DNA of 64,000 nt, from contig NC_054689.1 in assembly GCF_011074885.1 (NCBI RefSeq), forward strand, positions 186,001 through 250,000, written 5' to 3'. The position numbers and the translations under genes were made by a program. This DNA comes from Brettanomyces bruxellensis (taxonomy: Eukaryota; Ascomycota; Pichiomycetes; Pichiales; Pichiaceae). Below are positions 8,987 to 16,882 of the stretch, one piece after another (position 1 is the first letter of the stretch; every line of letters starts with the position of its first letter). The notes under the pieces were generated by a model that did no database searches, was not told the DNA's origin, and saw only the letters and a program-made list of their open reading frames with translations.

Positions 8987-10759
8987 ATGGATACAGACAC
9001 ATCTCCTGAACAGATCGGGAAAGATTACTATGATGCTCTTTCGAGCCTCACGATGAACTCAAGGCCAATTATAGAGAGTCTAACGACGCTGGCACAGGAG
9101 AATACGGAAGCTGCATCGGAGATCACGAAAGCTGTGGAAAAAAGAATCAATAAAGCCATCCCAACTCAGAAACTCTATGCATTCTACTTACTAGACTCCA
9201 TCTGCAAGAACGTCGGAGTTCCGTACCCATCACTTTTTGGATCGAACATATTCAAACTCTTCACGCAGGCGTATTCTTTGGTTGACGATCCAACGAGGGT
9301 GAAGCTAATACGCTTGTTTAAGACGTGGAAGATACCGAATGCAGTAACTGGTCTTGCTCTTTTCGATGAGGATCAGATAGAGCTCGTCGACAAGTTCCTT
9401 ATCAAAGCAACGGCATGCAATAGACCTCCCGAGGAGCAAAGACAGATTGATATTTCGAGCGGAAAGGCCACAAAGACTAGCCTTCTACGTGAAATAGATG
9501 ATCTTACCAATCTAGTCAATTCCCGACTGCTACAGATGCCCAACGATGCAAAGGGCAAGGAGAGATACCAGCTATTAAAGCAGTTGAGGCGGATAATCGG
9601 GAACCCGTCGCCGATTCCACAGAAGCAGCTTGATTTTACGAAAAAACAGCTACAGTCAATTCGCGAGGACGAGGTGATGCGGATGGATGCATTTAGGAAA
9701 AAGCAGCAACTAAGACAACAGCAGCAACAACGGGAGCAGGCACGTCAGCAACAGCAGCAACAACAACAACAGCAGTTGCCACAATTCAGCACAGACCAGC
9801 TTCAAGGGCTTCTGAACTTGCGAACGAGGCCAGATAACAGACAGATGGCGCATCCAGAACATCAGCAAGGCATGCAAAGCCAGGGCCAGTTCAACAATGC
9901 GAATGCACAGGCACTATTCAGCATGATGAACACGCTTTTGAGCCAAAGCCAGGGCCAACCAGTGCAGTCACGCCATGTTCCAGCACCAAATAGTGTGCAT
10001 TCAGGTAACAATGCCGGAAACCAGGCGTCAGCCTTGGGGTTGAAGAACCTCGAGTTTCTCAAAGACATCCTGCGGAAGTCAAAAGGCCAGAAAGTCGAAG
10101 ATTCCGGGAAGCGCGCGGCTGGAAATGCACACGGGTCGAACCCCGGCGGTGGCAATATGAATGTGTCGCAGAACGAGCCGAAAGCGGTGATATTGGCACG
10201 GTTTGAGTTGAAGCAGAACTTCATCAGCAAACATAAGCCAACGGCCTCGGAGGTTGCATTAATATATTCTGCCAAGAGCAACCAGTGCTCGAATTGCTCG
10301 AAGAGGTTCGCAACTGATAGCGAGGGAGCCAAGGAGAAGGCACTACATCTAGACTGGCATTTCAGAACGAACAAAAAGCTCAAGACACTCTCGAAGCAGA
10401 TTCACAACCGGACGTGGTTCTTGCCCGAAAAGGAGTGGGAAGAGTTCCAGGAGGATGAGATTGTGGGCGCGGTGGATGATAACTACGAGCTTGGGGTGCA
10501 GATGAACAACCGCGTGAATGAAAAGAAGACTTTAACGGAGGAAGAGATGAACAAGCATGTGGTGATGATCCCGGACGACTCGGACAATGAGGTGTTGTGT
10601 GGGATATGCCGGGATAAGATCGTGGGGGTGTTTGATGATGATAGTGGCGAGTGGGTGTGGAGGAATGCTGTGAAGCAGAGGGGACGGATATACCACTACA
10701 GCTGCTGGATTGAGACTAAGGGACAGGGGGAGCGTGACCGGTCGCCCGAGAGAAGATGA
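8987..10759 (+). CDS. PCF11: Cleavage factor IA subunit PCF11
   Basis: I set the start at ATG 8987. The open frame reaches back to a GTG at 8945, but the downstream Met gives MDTDTSPEQIGKDYY, which matches the family N-terminus. The protein has 590 aa. The CTD-interaction domain (residues 1-140) carries NSRPIIESLTTLAQEN and LYAFYLLDSICKNVG. A Gln-rich tract follows at about 243-263. Two zinc-binding modules flank the Clp1-binding region: C-x2-C...H at about 433-465 and CGIC...HYSCW at about 537-575. Pcf11 binds the Ser2-phosphorylated Pol II CTD and couples poly(A)-site cleavage to termination. The Leu in LTTLAQEN is encoded by CTG, which supports CTG = Leu. Confidence 0.95.
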   Translation: MDTDTSPEQIGKDYYDALSSLTMNSRPIIESLTTLAQENTEAASEITKAVEKRINKAIPTQKLYAFYLLDSICKNVGVPYPSLFGSNIFKLFTQAYSLVDDPTRVKLIRLFKTWKIPNAVTGLALFDEDQIELVDKFLIKATACNRPPEEQRQIDISSGKATKTSLLREIDDLTNLVNSRLLQMPNDAKGKERYQLLKQLRRIIGNPSPIPQKQLDFTKKQLQSIREDEVMRMDAFRKKQQLRQQQQQREQARQQQQQQQQQQLPQFSTDQLQGLLNLRTRPDNRQMAHPEHQQGMQSQGQFNNANAQALFSMMNTLLSQSQGQPVQSRHVPAPNSVHSGNNAGNQASALGLKNLEFLKDILRKSKGQKVEDSGKRAAGNAHGSNPGGGNMNVSQNEPKAVILARFELKQNFISKHKPTASEVALIYSAKSNQCSNCSKRFATDSEGAKEKALHLDWHFRTNKKLKTLSKQIHNRTWFLPEKEWEEFQEDEIVGAVDDNYELGVQMNNRVNEKKTLTEEEMNKHVVMIPDDSDNEVLCGICRDKIVGVFDDDSGEWVWRNAVKQRGRIYHYSCWIETKGQGERDRSPERR

Positions 10760-10853
10760 AACGTAGCTATTTGTACAAGTATAATAAACGACGGTAATAA
10801 TAAATAAACATTGAGATAATAAATATGGCGTAGTATGTAAGTGATGGAGCTGA

Positions 10854-10935
10854 CATTCACCAGAAGCAAGGAATGCCTGATCACTAGAAGAAAGAAATGT
10901 CTGGTCACTAGAAGAAAGAAATGCCTGATCACTCA
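10854..10935. repeat. 24-bp tandem repeat abutting the NDUFB3 stop codon
   Basis: There are about 3.3 copies of a 24-bp unit. Copies at 10878-10901 and 10902-10925 differ at two positions. A diverged copy sits at 10854-10877 and a partial one (TGATCACT) at 10926-10933, reaching the stop codon of the minus-strand gene. The length is a multiple of three and no stop interrupts the minus-strand frame that continues NDUFB3. Confidence 0.8.
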
Positions 10936-11254
10936 CTCCTTTGCAGGCTTTTTGGCTACCTTTGGTGCTATGTAGTCCTCATATATGCTAACGGCTAAGA
11001 AGGCGGTAAAGCCAATTGCCAAGCCAGGAAGGGCTCCTTTTAATCGTTGGCCCTTTGCAAATACCCCCTGGTATCTCCAGGCGTCTCTGTGTGGGTGTTA
11101 GTAGGGTGATCTGGGGGATGAACTTTAGATGATCTTGTACGACGAGTTTTAGATTTCAGTGCCGAAGAACAGTGCAAAAACTATATCTCAAAATTATTAC
11201 TTACCGTGCCTTCCAAGGTTCTTCAAGATGCGGTTGTGGGTGGGATTTTGCCAT
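10933..11254 (-). CDS. Complex I accessory subunit NDUFB3/B12-type, spliced (2 exons)
   Basis: Exon 1 is 11205-11254 (ATG at 11252-11254) and exon 2 is 10933-11086 (TGA at 10933-10935), giving 67 aa. The 118-bp intron has donor GTAAGT and a perfect TACTAAC just upstream of CACACAG. Splicing joins EEPWKA to RDAWRYQGVFAKG, which matches the B12/NDUFB3 motif (D)PW.R.(E)AWRY.G.FAK. One membrane helix (ALPGLAIGFTAFLAVSIY) and a Lys-rich tail follow, as in the family. B12 is an accessory subunit of the membrane arm of NADH:ubiquinone oxidoreductase. Its presence implies a functional complex I and so excludes Saccharomycetaceae. The gene shares a 256-bp divergent promoter with FAP1. Confidence 0.88.
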
Positions 11255-11510
11255 TTTGTAGCGATGGATATATAGAGTGAGCGGAAGATGATTGGTGGAT
11301 GAAGGAGGCAAGTAGAGAAAAGGTGGAGAAGTAATTTAGAGAATTAATTTTTTTTTTTTTTTTTTTTGTTGTCGCGGGTCGCGATAGGTGAACTTTTGGG
11401 ATGATTTTTAGGCAAGTGAAAAATTTCGCATGGATGCAGGTTGGAGGTAAGTAGGGAGGAAAGGAGCAAAGACAGCATTAGCAGGCAAGACAACTTGGAA
11501 TATAGGCAAA
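11255..11510. promoter_or_regulatory. Divergent promoter of NDUFB3 and FAP1 with a T20 tract
   Basis: This 256-bp interval has a T20 run at 11348-11367, a likely nucleosome-free core for both genes. Confidence 0.55.
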
Positions 11511-14500
11511 ATGAGCAGTGAAAACATTGATGGAGGAATGAGAAGAGAAAATCGAGTTAATGAAGAGAAGAAGAAAGAGAGTGAAGAAGGGGTAGAAGAG
11601 AGGGAGAAGAAGAATAAGGAAGAGAGAAGAGATAAAGAGAGTGAAGATAAAGAGAGTAAAGATAAAGAGAGCAAAGAGAGTAAAGATAAAGAGAGTGAAG
11701 ACAGTAAAGATAATGAGAGCAAAGATAGTAAGGATAAAACCTTAGTGCCAAAACTCCCCCTGGAGGATAACTACGTCCTCCCCCAAGGCCTGTCGGACTT
11801 AGCAGTGCGGATCCTCACGGAAATACACAAGGGCACGTACACGTGCATGATTTGCACCGGGGACATCGACAGCGAGTCGCGGGTGTGGTCGTGCCCGGTG
11901 TGCTCGCGGGTGTTTGACCTGGAATGCATCCGGGACTGGGCCATGCGGGGCTCATCCACGGCGGAGGACCGGTCGTGGCGTTGCCCGGCGTGCAACGAGA
12001 GGATTCACCGGCTGCCGAAGCGATACACGTGCTGGTGTGGGAAGGTGGTTGACCCAGTGGAGAACGGGCCGATGCCACACTCGTGTGGGCAGACGTGCGG
12101 GGCAGCTTTGGCCCGGTGCGTGCATGGGTGCCCGCTGGAGTGCCACCCGGGGCCCCACGCGGAGAGGTGCACGGCGATGGGCCCGGTGATGCGGTGCCAC
12201 TGTGGGCGGGAGACCCGGCAGGTGCCGTGCAGCCTGACGCCATACGGCCGGGGGTGGAGCTGCGGGGCCGTGTGCGGTGACCTGATGCCCTGTGGCGTGC
12301 ACCGGTGCCCGCGGACATGCCACGCGGGGCTATGTGGGCCCTGCCGGGTGCCCGTGGTGGTCTCGTGCTATTGCGGCCGCGAGACCCGGACTGTGGCGTG
12401 CTGTGACGTGGTGGCGGCGTACGGTGGGGTGAGGGAAGATGCAATAGGTGCTATTACTGATACTAATGTGGATGGTACTTCTAAACCCAAGAGTATTAGT
12501 AATCCTGGTACTAGTGCTGATACTGCTAGAAGTATTAATACCACTAATACCACTAGTACTAATATCACTAATTCTGATACTGCAAGTGCTAGTAAGACGA
12601 CTAGTACCGCTAGTACTGATACTAGTACTAATACTACTAGTAGTACCTCTACTAAAGCTATTAGTACCACCCCTACTGATACTACTAGTACTGCTACTAC
12701 TAGCACTAATACTACCACCGGCACTATACACACCACTGGTAGTAATACTGATAGTAATAGTACTAATACCACTAGTACTAATAATGATACTTCTACCACT
12801 AGTACTATTCCTACTAATACTACTAGTACTAATAATACTAGCTCTACCTCTACTACCCCTCCCATCGCCGGATTCTCGTGCAACCAGACCTGCAACGCCC
12901 TGCTCTCGTGCAAGGTGCACCGGTGTACGCGGGATTGCCACCCGTGGGAGGGCCCCGGTGGCCACGAGTGCCCGCGGAGCCCCCGGGCGGTGACAAGGTG
13001 TCCGTGTGGCAAGAAGACGCTGGAGGAGCTAGGGTCCCGGCCGCGGACCCGGTGCACGGACCCGGTGGCCACGTGCGGCGGCGTGTGTGGCCGGCTGCTG
13101 GCGTGCGGCGTGCACCGGTGCTACTGGCGGTGCCACGAGGGCCCGTGTGCCCCGTGCTACGGGGTGGTGGACCTGGCGTGCCGGTGTGGCCGGGAGGAGT
13201 ACGCGGTGGCGTGCCGGCTGGCCCAGACGGGGTACCGCCCGGTGTGCCACCACCGGTGCATGGCCCGGCTCAGCTGCCGCCGCCACGTGTGTGGTGCCCG
13301 GTGCTGCCCCTTCGAGCAGGCGGCCCTCCGGCGTGAGCGGCAGCGGGCCCGCGATATCCGCCACGGGGCCCTCAGCCCGGCCTCCCCGGTAGATTTGGGG
13401 GCCATCGAGCCGGCCCACGTGTGCACCCGGGAGTGTGGCCGGACCCTGGCCTGCGGCCTGCACACGTGCCACGCCCGGTGCCACGCGGGGCCCTGCCCGG
13501 TGTGCCTGGAGTCGTCCAGCGTGGACCTAGTGTGTGCATGCGGCCGCACCGTGGTGCCTGCCCCGGTACGCTGCGGCAAAAAGCTCCCCGTGTGCCCCTA
13601 CCCCTGCACCAGGCAGCTCCCGTGTGGCCACCGGGCTCCACCCCACCACTGCCACCCGGACAACGTCGCCTGTCCGCCATGCACCGCCCTCGTTACACGG
13701 CCCTGCCCCTGCCACCGCCACATCCCGGTACCCCGTGTGCTCTGCTCCCAGAAGACGGTCTCCTGTGGCCGGCCCTGTGGCCTGCTACTCCCCTGTGGCG
13801 TCCACCACTGCCGCCGCGTGTGCCACCCACCGGGCCACTGCGAGTCCTCCGCGGCCACCTGCTCCCAGCAATGCGGTAGAACGCTCCCCTGTGGCCACGC
13901 CTGCCACCGCAAGTGCCACGGGGGCTCGCCCTGCGACCCGGACCGCTTCCCCTGCCGTGTCCCTGTGCTCTCCCACTGCCCCTGCGGCCGGAGGTCCGCC
14001 AACCTGCCCTGCCACGCCATCTCCAGCGGTAAATCCCTCCCCTGCGACGACGAGTGCGTCCGCGAGAAGCGTAACAAGTTGATGTATGCGGCTTTGGGAC
14101 TAGGCGAGCCAACCTCTGCCTCTTCTTCATCTTCACCTTCATCTCCCTCCCCACTCCTCCTCTCCAAACACTCCCTCGCAACTTCAACATACTCCGACTT
14201 CGTCCTCCAGCTCTACGCCAAACAACCCGTCTGGTGCTCCAGCATCCAGAAAATCTTCACCGACCTCATCTCACGCCTCTCCACGTCCAAGGGGCCCTCC
14301 TCCTACCACTTCCGCCCCATGAAGACCCTCCAAAGACGCTTCATCCACGAGCTTGCCCAGTCCTATGGCGTGTTTTCCGAGTCCCAGGACCCGGAACCCA
14401 AACGGTCCGTCTTCCTCAATGCCACAGCCTCCTCCCACAGGCCTCGCATCTCCCTCAGCGACGCCCTCGCCGTGTCTCGCCGCGTGGATGCCATCGAGCA

Positions 14501-14960
14501 CCACCGGGCCGCCCTCCGCCAGAAAACGTACACTCTGCAGGCGGCAGCTTCCAGCGACGCGTCGATCGACGCGCCTGCCCCAGCCAACGCCATCGCCATC
14601 TCCGACGTGTTCTTCGGCGTTTCCAGGGACCGCATCCACGCCGCCTTGTGCGACCTGTGGTCTGGCCCCCGTTCCGACGCCGTCGCGGCCCTCGGCGACC
14701 CGCAGATCAAGTGGATCAAGGATGGTCTCTTTGCATTCTACGGGTCCAACTACCGCGAGAGAAGCCCTATGGCCCAGGTAGAACTCCAGAGCCTGTGCGA
14801 CGAGTTCCGCGGTCGTCTCACCAAGGGCAACTTGGCCATGAGCTGCTGTCTCGCGAGTATAGATGACGAGGCGAGCGTGGTTTATGGGGAGAGGAGACAG
14901 AAGAAGGCCCCGGCCAAGGCAGGCGCGTCGATCGACGCGTCGGACTTCGACTGGTACTGA
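11511..14960 (+). CDS. FAP1: NF-X1-type zinc-finger protein FAP1
   Basis: This 1149-aa protein starts at ATG 11511. The first ~75 residues are a Lys/Glu/Ser repeat (KDKES units). A RING/PHD-like module begins at about 112 (CMICTGDID...CPVC...CPAC). An array of NF-X1 zinc fingers (C-G-x-H-x-C..C-x2-G-x-C) follows to about residue 850. An R3H-like segment lies at about 940-970 (RRFIHELAQSYGV). In S. cerevisiae Fap1 binds FKBP12 (Fpr1) and counters rapamycin toxicity; animal NF-X1 proteins are RING-type E3 ligases and transcription regulators. A 143-residue Ser/Thr/Asn-only insertion (about 308-451) splits the finger array. The coding sequence is very GC-rich compared with its neighbours. Confidence 0.9.
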   Translation: MSSENIDGGMRRENRVNEEKKKESEEGVEEREKKNKEERRDKESEDKESKDKESKESKDKESEDSKDNESKDSKDKTLVPKLPLEDNYVLPQGLSDLAVRILTEIHKGTYTCMICTGDIDSESRVWSCPVCSRVFDLECIRDWAMRGSSTAEDRSWRCPACNERIHRLPKRYTCWCGKVVDPVENGPMPHSCGQTCGAALARCVHGCPLECHPGPHAERCTAMGPVMRCHCGRETRQVPCSLTPYGRGWSCGAVCGDLMPCGVHRCPRTCHAGLCGPCRVPVVVSCYCGRETRTVACCDVVAAYGGVREDAIGAITDTNVDGTSKPKSISNPGTSADTARSINTTNTTSTNITNSDTASASKTTSTASTDTSTNTTSSTSTKAISTTPTDTTSTATTSTNTTTGTIHTTGSNTDSNSTNTTSTNNDTSTTSTIPTNTTSTNNTSSTSTTPPIAGFSCNQTCNALLSCKVHRCTRDCHPWEGPGGHECPRSPRAVTRCPCGKKTLEELGSRPRTRCTDPVATCGGVCGRLLACGVHRCYWRCHEGPCAPCYGVVDLACRCGREEYAVACRLAQTGYRPVCHHRCMARLSCRRHVCGARCCPFEQAALRRERQRARDIRHGALSPASPVDLGAIEPAHVCTRECGRTLACGLHTCHARCHAGPCPVCLESSSVDLVCACGRTVVPAPVRCGKKLPVCPYPCTRQLPCGHRAPPHHCHPDNVACPPCTALVTRPCPCHRHIPVPRVLCSQKTVSCGRPCGLLLPCGVHHCRRVCHPPGHCESSAATCSQQCGRTLPCGHACHRKCHGGSPCDPDRFPCRVPVLSHCPCGRRSANLPCHAISSGKSLPCDDECVREKRNKLMYAALGLGEPTSASSSSSPSSPSPLLLSKHSLATSTYSDFVLQLYAKQPVWCSSIQKIFTDLISRLSTSKGPSSYHFRPMKTLQRRFIHELAQSYGVFSESQDPEPKRSVFLNATASSHRPRISLSDALAVSRRVDAIEHHRAALRQKTYTLQAAASSDASIDAPAPANAIAISDVFFGVSRDRIHAALCDLWSGPRSDAVAALGDPQIKWIKDGLFAFYGSNYRERSPMAQVELQSLCDEFRGRLTKGNLAMSCCLASIDDEASVVYGERRQKKAPAKAGASIDASDFDWY
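12436..12866 (+). repeat. Low-complexity ACT/AGT/AAT trinucleotide tract inside FAP1
   Basis: This degenerate array of Thr, Ser and Asn codons (AGT ACT AAT ACC) is much more AT-rich than the flanking finger-coding DNA. It is nearly stop-free in several frames on both strands. It inserts a flexible, potentially O-mannosylatable-looking but probably nuclear or cytosolic linker between zinc fingers. Confidence 0.8.
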
Positions 14961-15032
14961 GGAAGTATTTTCGGCGTCTACAGATCAAATCTTTATGTAT
15001 TTGGAATATAATTTTTATTATAGTAACATAAG

Positions 15033-15191
15033 ATGGAATTTACATCCACTAGTCTGATGCATCGTATGTTCTGTCATCCTCATCTTTTCTCTTCTATCAT
15101 GGATTTCCTCAACCATGCTACCCAATTCATCGTCTCCTCTCTTTGCCGCCAAAAAACCCCTCTACACCAGTATTTCCAGCTTGAGACATAA
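15033..15191 (+). promoter_or_regulatory. Out-of-frame upstream ORF overlapping the ITR-like start
   Basis: ATGs at 15033, 15057 and 15099 share one frame that stops at TAA 15189-15191. This frame overlaps the transporter start at 15115 in a different frame. Only 154 bp separate the FAP1 stop from the transporter ATG, so some of these ATGs may be in the mRNA leader. If so, ribosomes initiating there would miss the main start. The transcription start site is unknown. Confidence 0.4.
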
Positions 15192-16806
15192 CCCCACACC
15201 GTCATCCGACTCAGTCTCCGCACAAGGCAGTGCCAGGCTGGCCCCCTCTGTCTCAAGCACATCGTCCTCAGCAATCCTGGAAGCACAGGTGAAAACCCCG
15301 TCGCGTTTGGTCATAATCCTCACATTCGTCGCATCCATCTCCGGATTCCTCTTCGGTTACGACACAGGATACGTGTCATCTGTGCTCGTGTCAATCCGAT
15401 CAGATCTAGGCGGTACCCCCTTGACAATCGAGAACCAGGAGTGGATCACGTCTGGAGCCTCCATCGGAGCATTTTTCGCATCTTTTCTCGCCGGGCCTCT
15501 CGCAGACTACTTCGGCCGACGTGCAACCGTGGTCACATGCGACGTTCTTTTCGGTGCCGGCGGCATTTTGCAGTTCACGGCATCCAACCTAACCCCCATG
15601 GTAGCCGGAAGGCTCATCATGGGCCTTGGAATCGGCTTCGGATCGCTCATCGCACCTCTCTACATTTCAGAGCTCTCTCCTCGCAAGTACAGAGGCAGGC
15701 TAGTCACTGTCAACTGCCTGGCAATCACTGCTGGCCAGCTGGTCGCGTACGGGGCAGGGGCGTTTTTCCAGCGGGTGAATTCCGGCTGGAGGTACACCAT
15801 CTTGCTCTCACTTCTTCCCTGCTGTGTCCAGCTCATCACAGTCTTGCTTCTGCCCGACACCCCGAGGTACCTCATCAAGGCGGGCCGCTTTGCCGAGGCG
15901 GAGCGTGTTCTAAGGCAGGTGTACACACGTTCGTCCGGCGAACTCATAGACGGCAGCATCGAGGAATTGTCTGCCTTGAATTCCGAGCAGCCGTCGAGCA
16001 CGGGCTTTTTTGGCAGTTTACTCACCTCCACGAGGCTGTTGCTGGGCTCTCCATCCAATCAAAGAGCCCTCTTTATAGCCTGTGGACTCCAGGCTGCCCA
16101 GCAGTTCGTTGGCTTCAATGCAGTCATGTACTTCGCAGCGACAATCTTCAAGATGCTGGGCTTTGCAAACTCCGCCACTGCCAGCTGCCTGGTTGCTGCA
16201 ACCAACTTTATATTCACCGGGCTGGCGTTCCTTACCATCGACAGGGTGGGAAGAAGACGCATGCTACTTTTTACGATGCCTGCTGTGTGTGTCTTCCAGA
16301 TACTGTGTGCTGTTGCTTTTCTGGGCATCGATGTTGATGTTTTGCAAGCAAGTATGCAGCTTACAGTGGAGCCGAAAGTGGAGCCCATAGTAAAGCCTAC
16401 AGTCAATCCTATAGCAAAGTTTACACTCATTCCTACAACCTCCACCTTTACAGTTCTCTCCTTGATCGGATTCGTCGCCGCCTATGCCTCCGGCCTCGGA
16501 GTTGTTCCCTGGCAGCAATCGGAGATGTTTCCGCAGTCGGTCCGGGGCCTCGGATCCGCCTTTGCCACTGCCACCAACTGGTTCGGGTCAACAGTCGTCT
16601 CCGCGTCCTTTCTCACGCTCATGCACATCCTTACACCGCCAGGCACCTTCCTCCTCTACGCCGCCGTAACTGCACTCTCCGGCATCGCAGTCTACCTCAC
16701 ATATCCTGAATTGGGCTCTCTGCAGCTAGAAGAGATCGGCGTGCTGCTCCGGAACGGCTTCAACGTCCGTAAAAGCGTCGAAGTACACAGAGAAAGACTG
16801 GCGTAA
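15115..16806 (+). CDS. MFS myo-inositol transporter, ITR1/ITR2-like
   Basis: This 563-aa, 12-TM sugar-porter protein starts at ATG 15115. TM1 begins at about residue 65 and carries GFLFGYDTGYVSSVL, where GYDTGY.S is characteristic of fungal inositol carriers. Further family signatures are AGPLADYFGRR, GRLIMGLGIGFGSLIAPLY, GQLVAYGAG and LPDTPRYLI. A second GRR-type loop (DRVGRRR) and the half-2 PWQQSE motif follow. Itr1 imports myo-inositol with H+ for phosphatidylinositol synthesis. Substrate assignment is by family resemblance. The loop after TM9 contains a short VEPKVEPIVKPTVNP repeat. The Leu in GQLVAYG is CTG. An overlapping upstream ORF may dampen translation. Confidence 0.8.
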   Translation: MLPNSSSPLFAAKKPLYTSISSLRHNPTPSSDSVSAQGSARLAPSVSSTSSSAILEAQVKTPSRLVIILTFVASISGFLFGYDTGYVSSVLVSIRSDLGGTPLTIENQEWITSGASIGAFFASFLAGPLADYFGRRATVVTCDVLFGAGGILQFTASNLTPMVAGRLIMGLGIGFGSLIAPLYISELSPRKYRGRLVTVNCLAITAGQLVAYGAGAFFQRVNSGWRYTILLSLLPCCVQLITVLLLPDTPRYLIKAGRFAEAERVLRQVYTRSSGELIDGSIEELSALNSEQPSSTGFFGSLLTSTRLLLGSPSNQRALFIACGLQAAQQFVGFNAVMYFAATIFKMLGFANSATASCLVAATNFIFTGLAFLTIDRVGRRRMLLFTMPAVCVFQILCAVAFLGIDVDVLQASMQLTVEPKVEPIVKPTVNPIAKFTLIPTTSTFTVLSLIGFVAAYASGLGVVPWQQSEMFPQSVRGLGSAFATATNWFGSTVVSASFLTLMHILTPPGTFLLYAAVTALSGIAVYLTYPELGSLQLEEIGVLLRNGFNVRKSVEVHRERLA

Positions 16807-16882
16807 TATACATTAAGCTCCTAGTACACACCTACGTAGTAATATATATATAACGCAAACCTGTAGGCTGGATTGCCCGCCT

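Noticed and set aside
12330..12993. Several 180-230-codon ORFs in other frames of FAP1 (both strands)
   Set aside because: They exist because the ACT/AGT/AAT tract and the GC-rich fingers are stop-poor in all frames. The FAP1 frame has the zinc-finger motifs.
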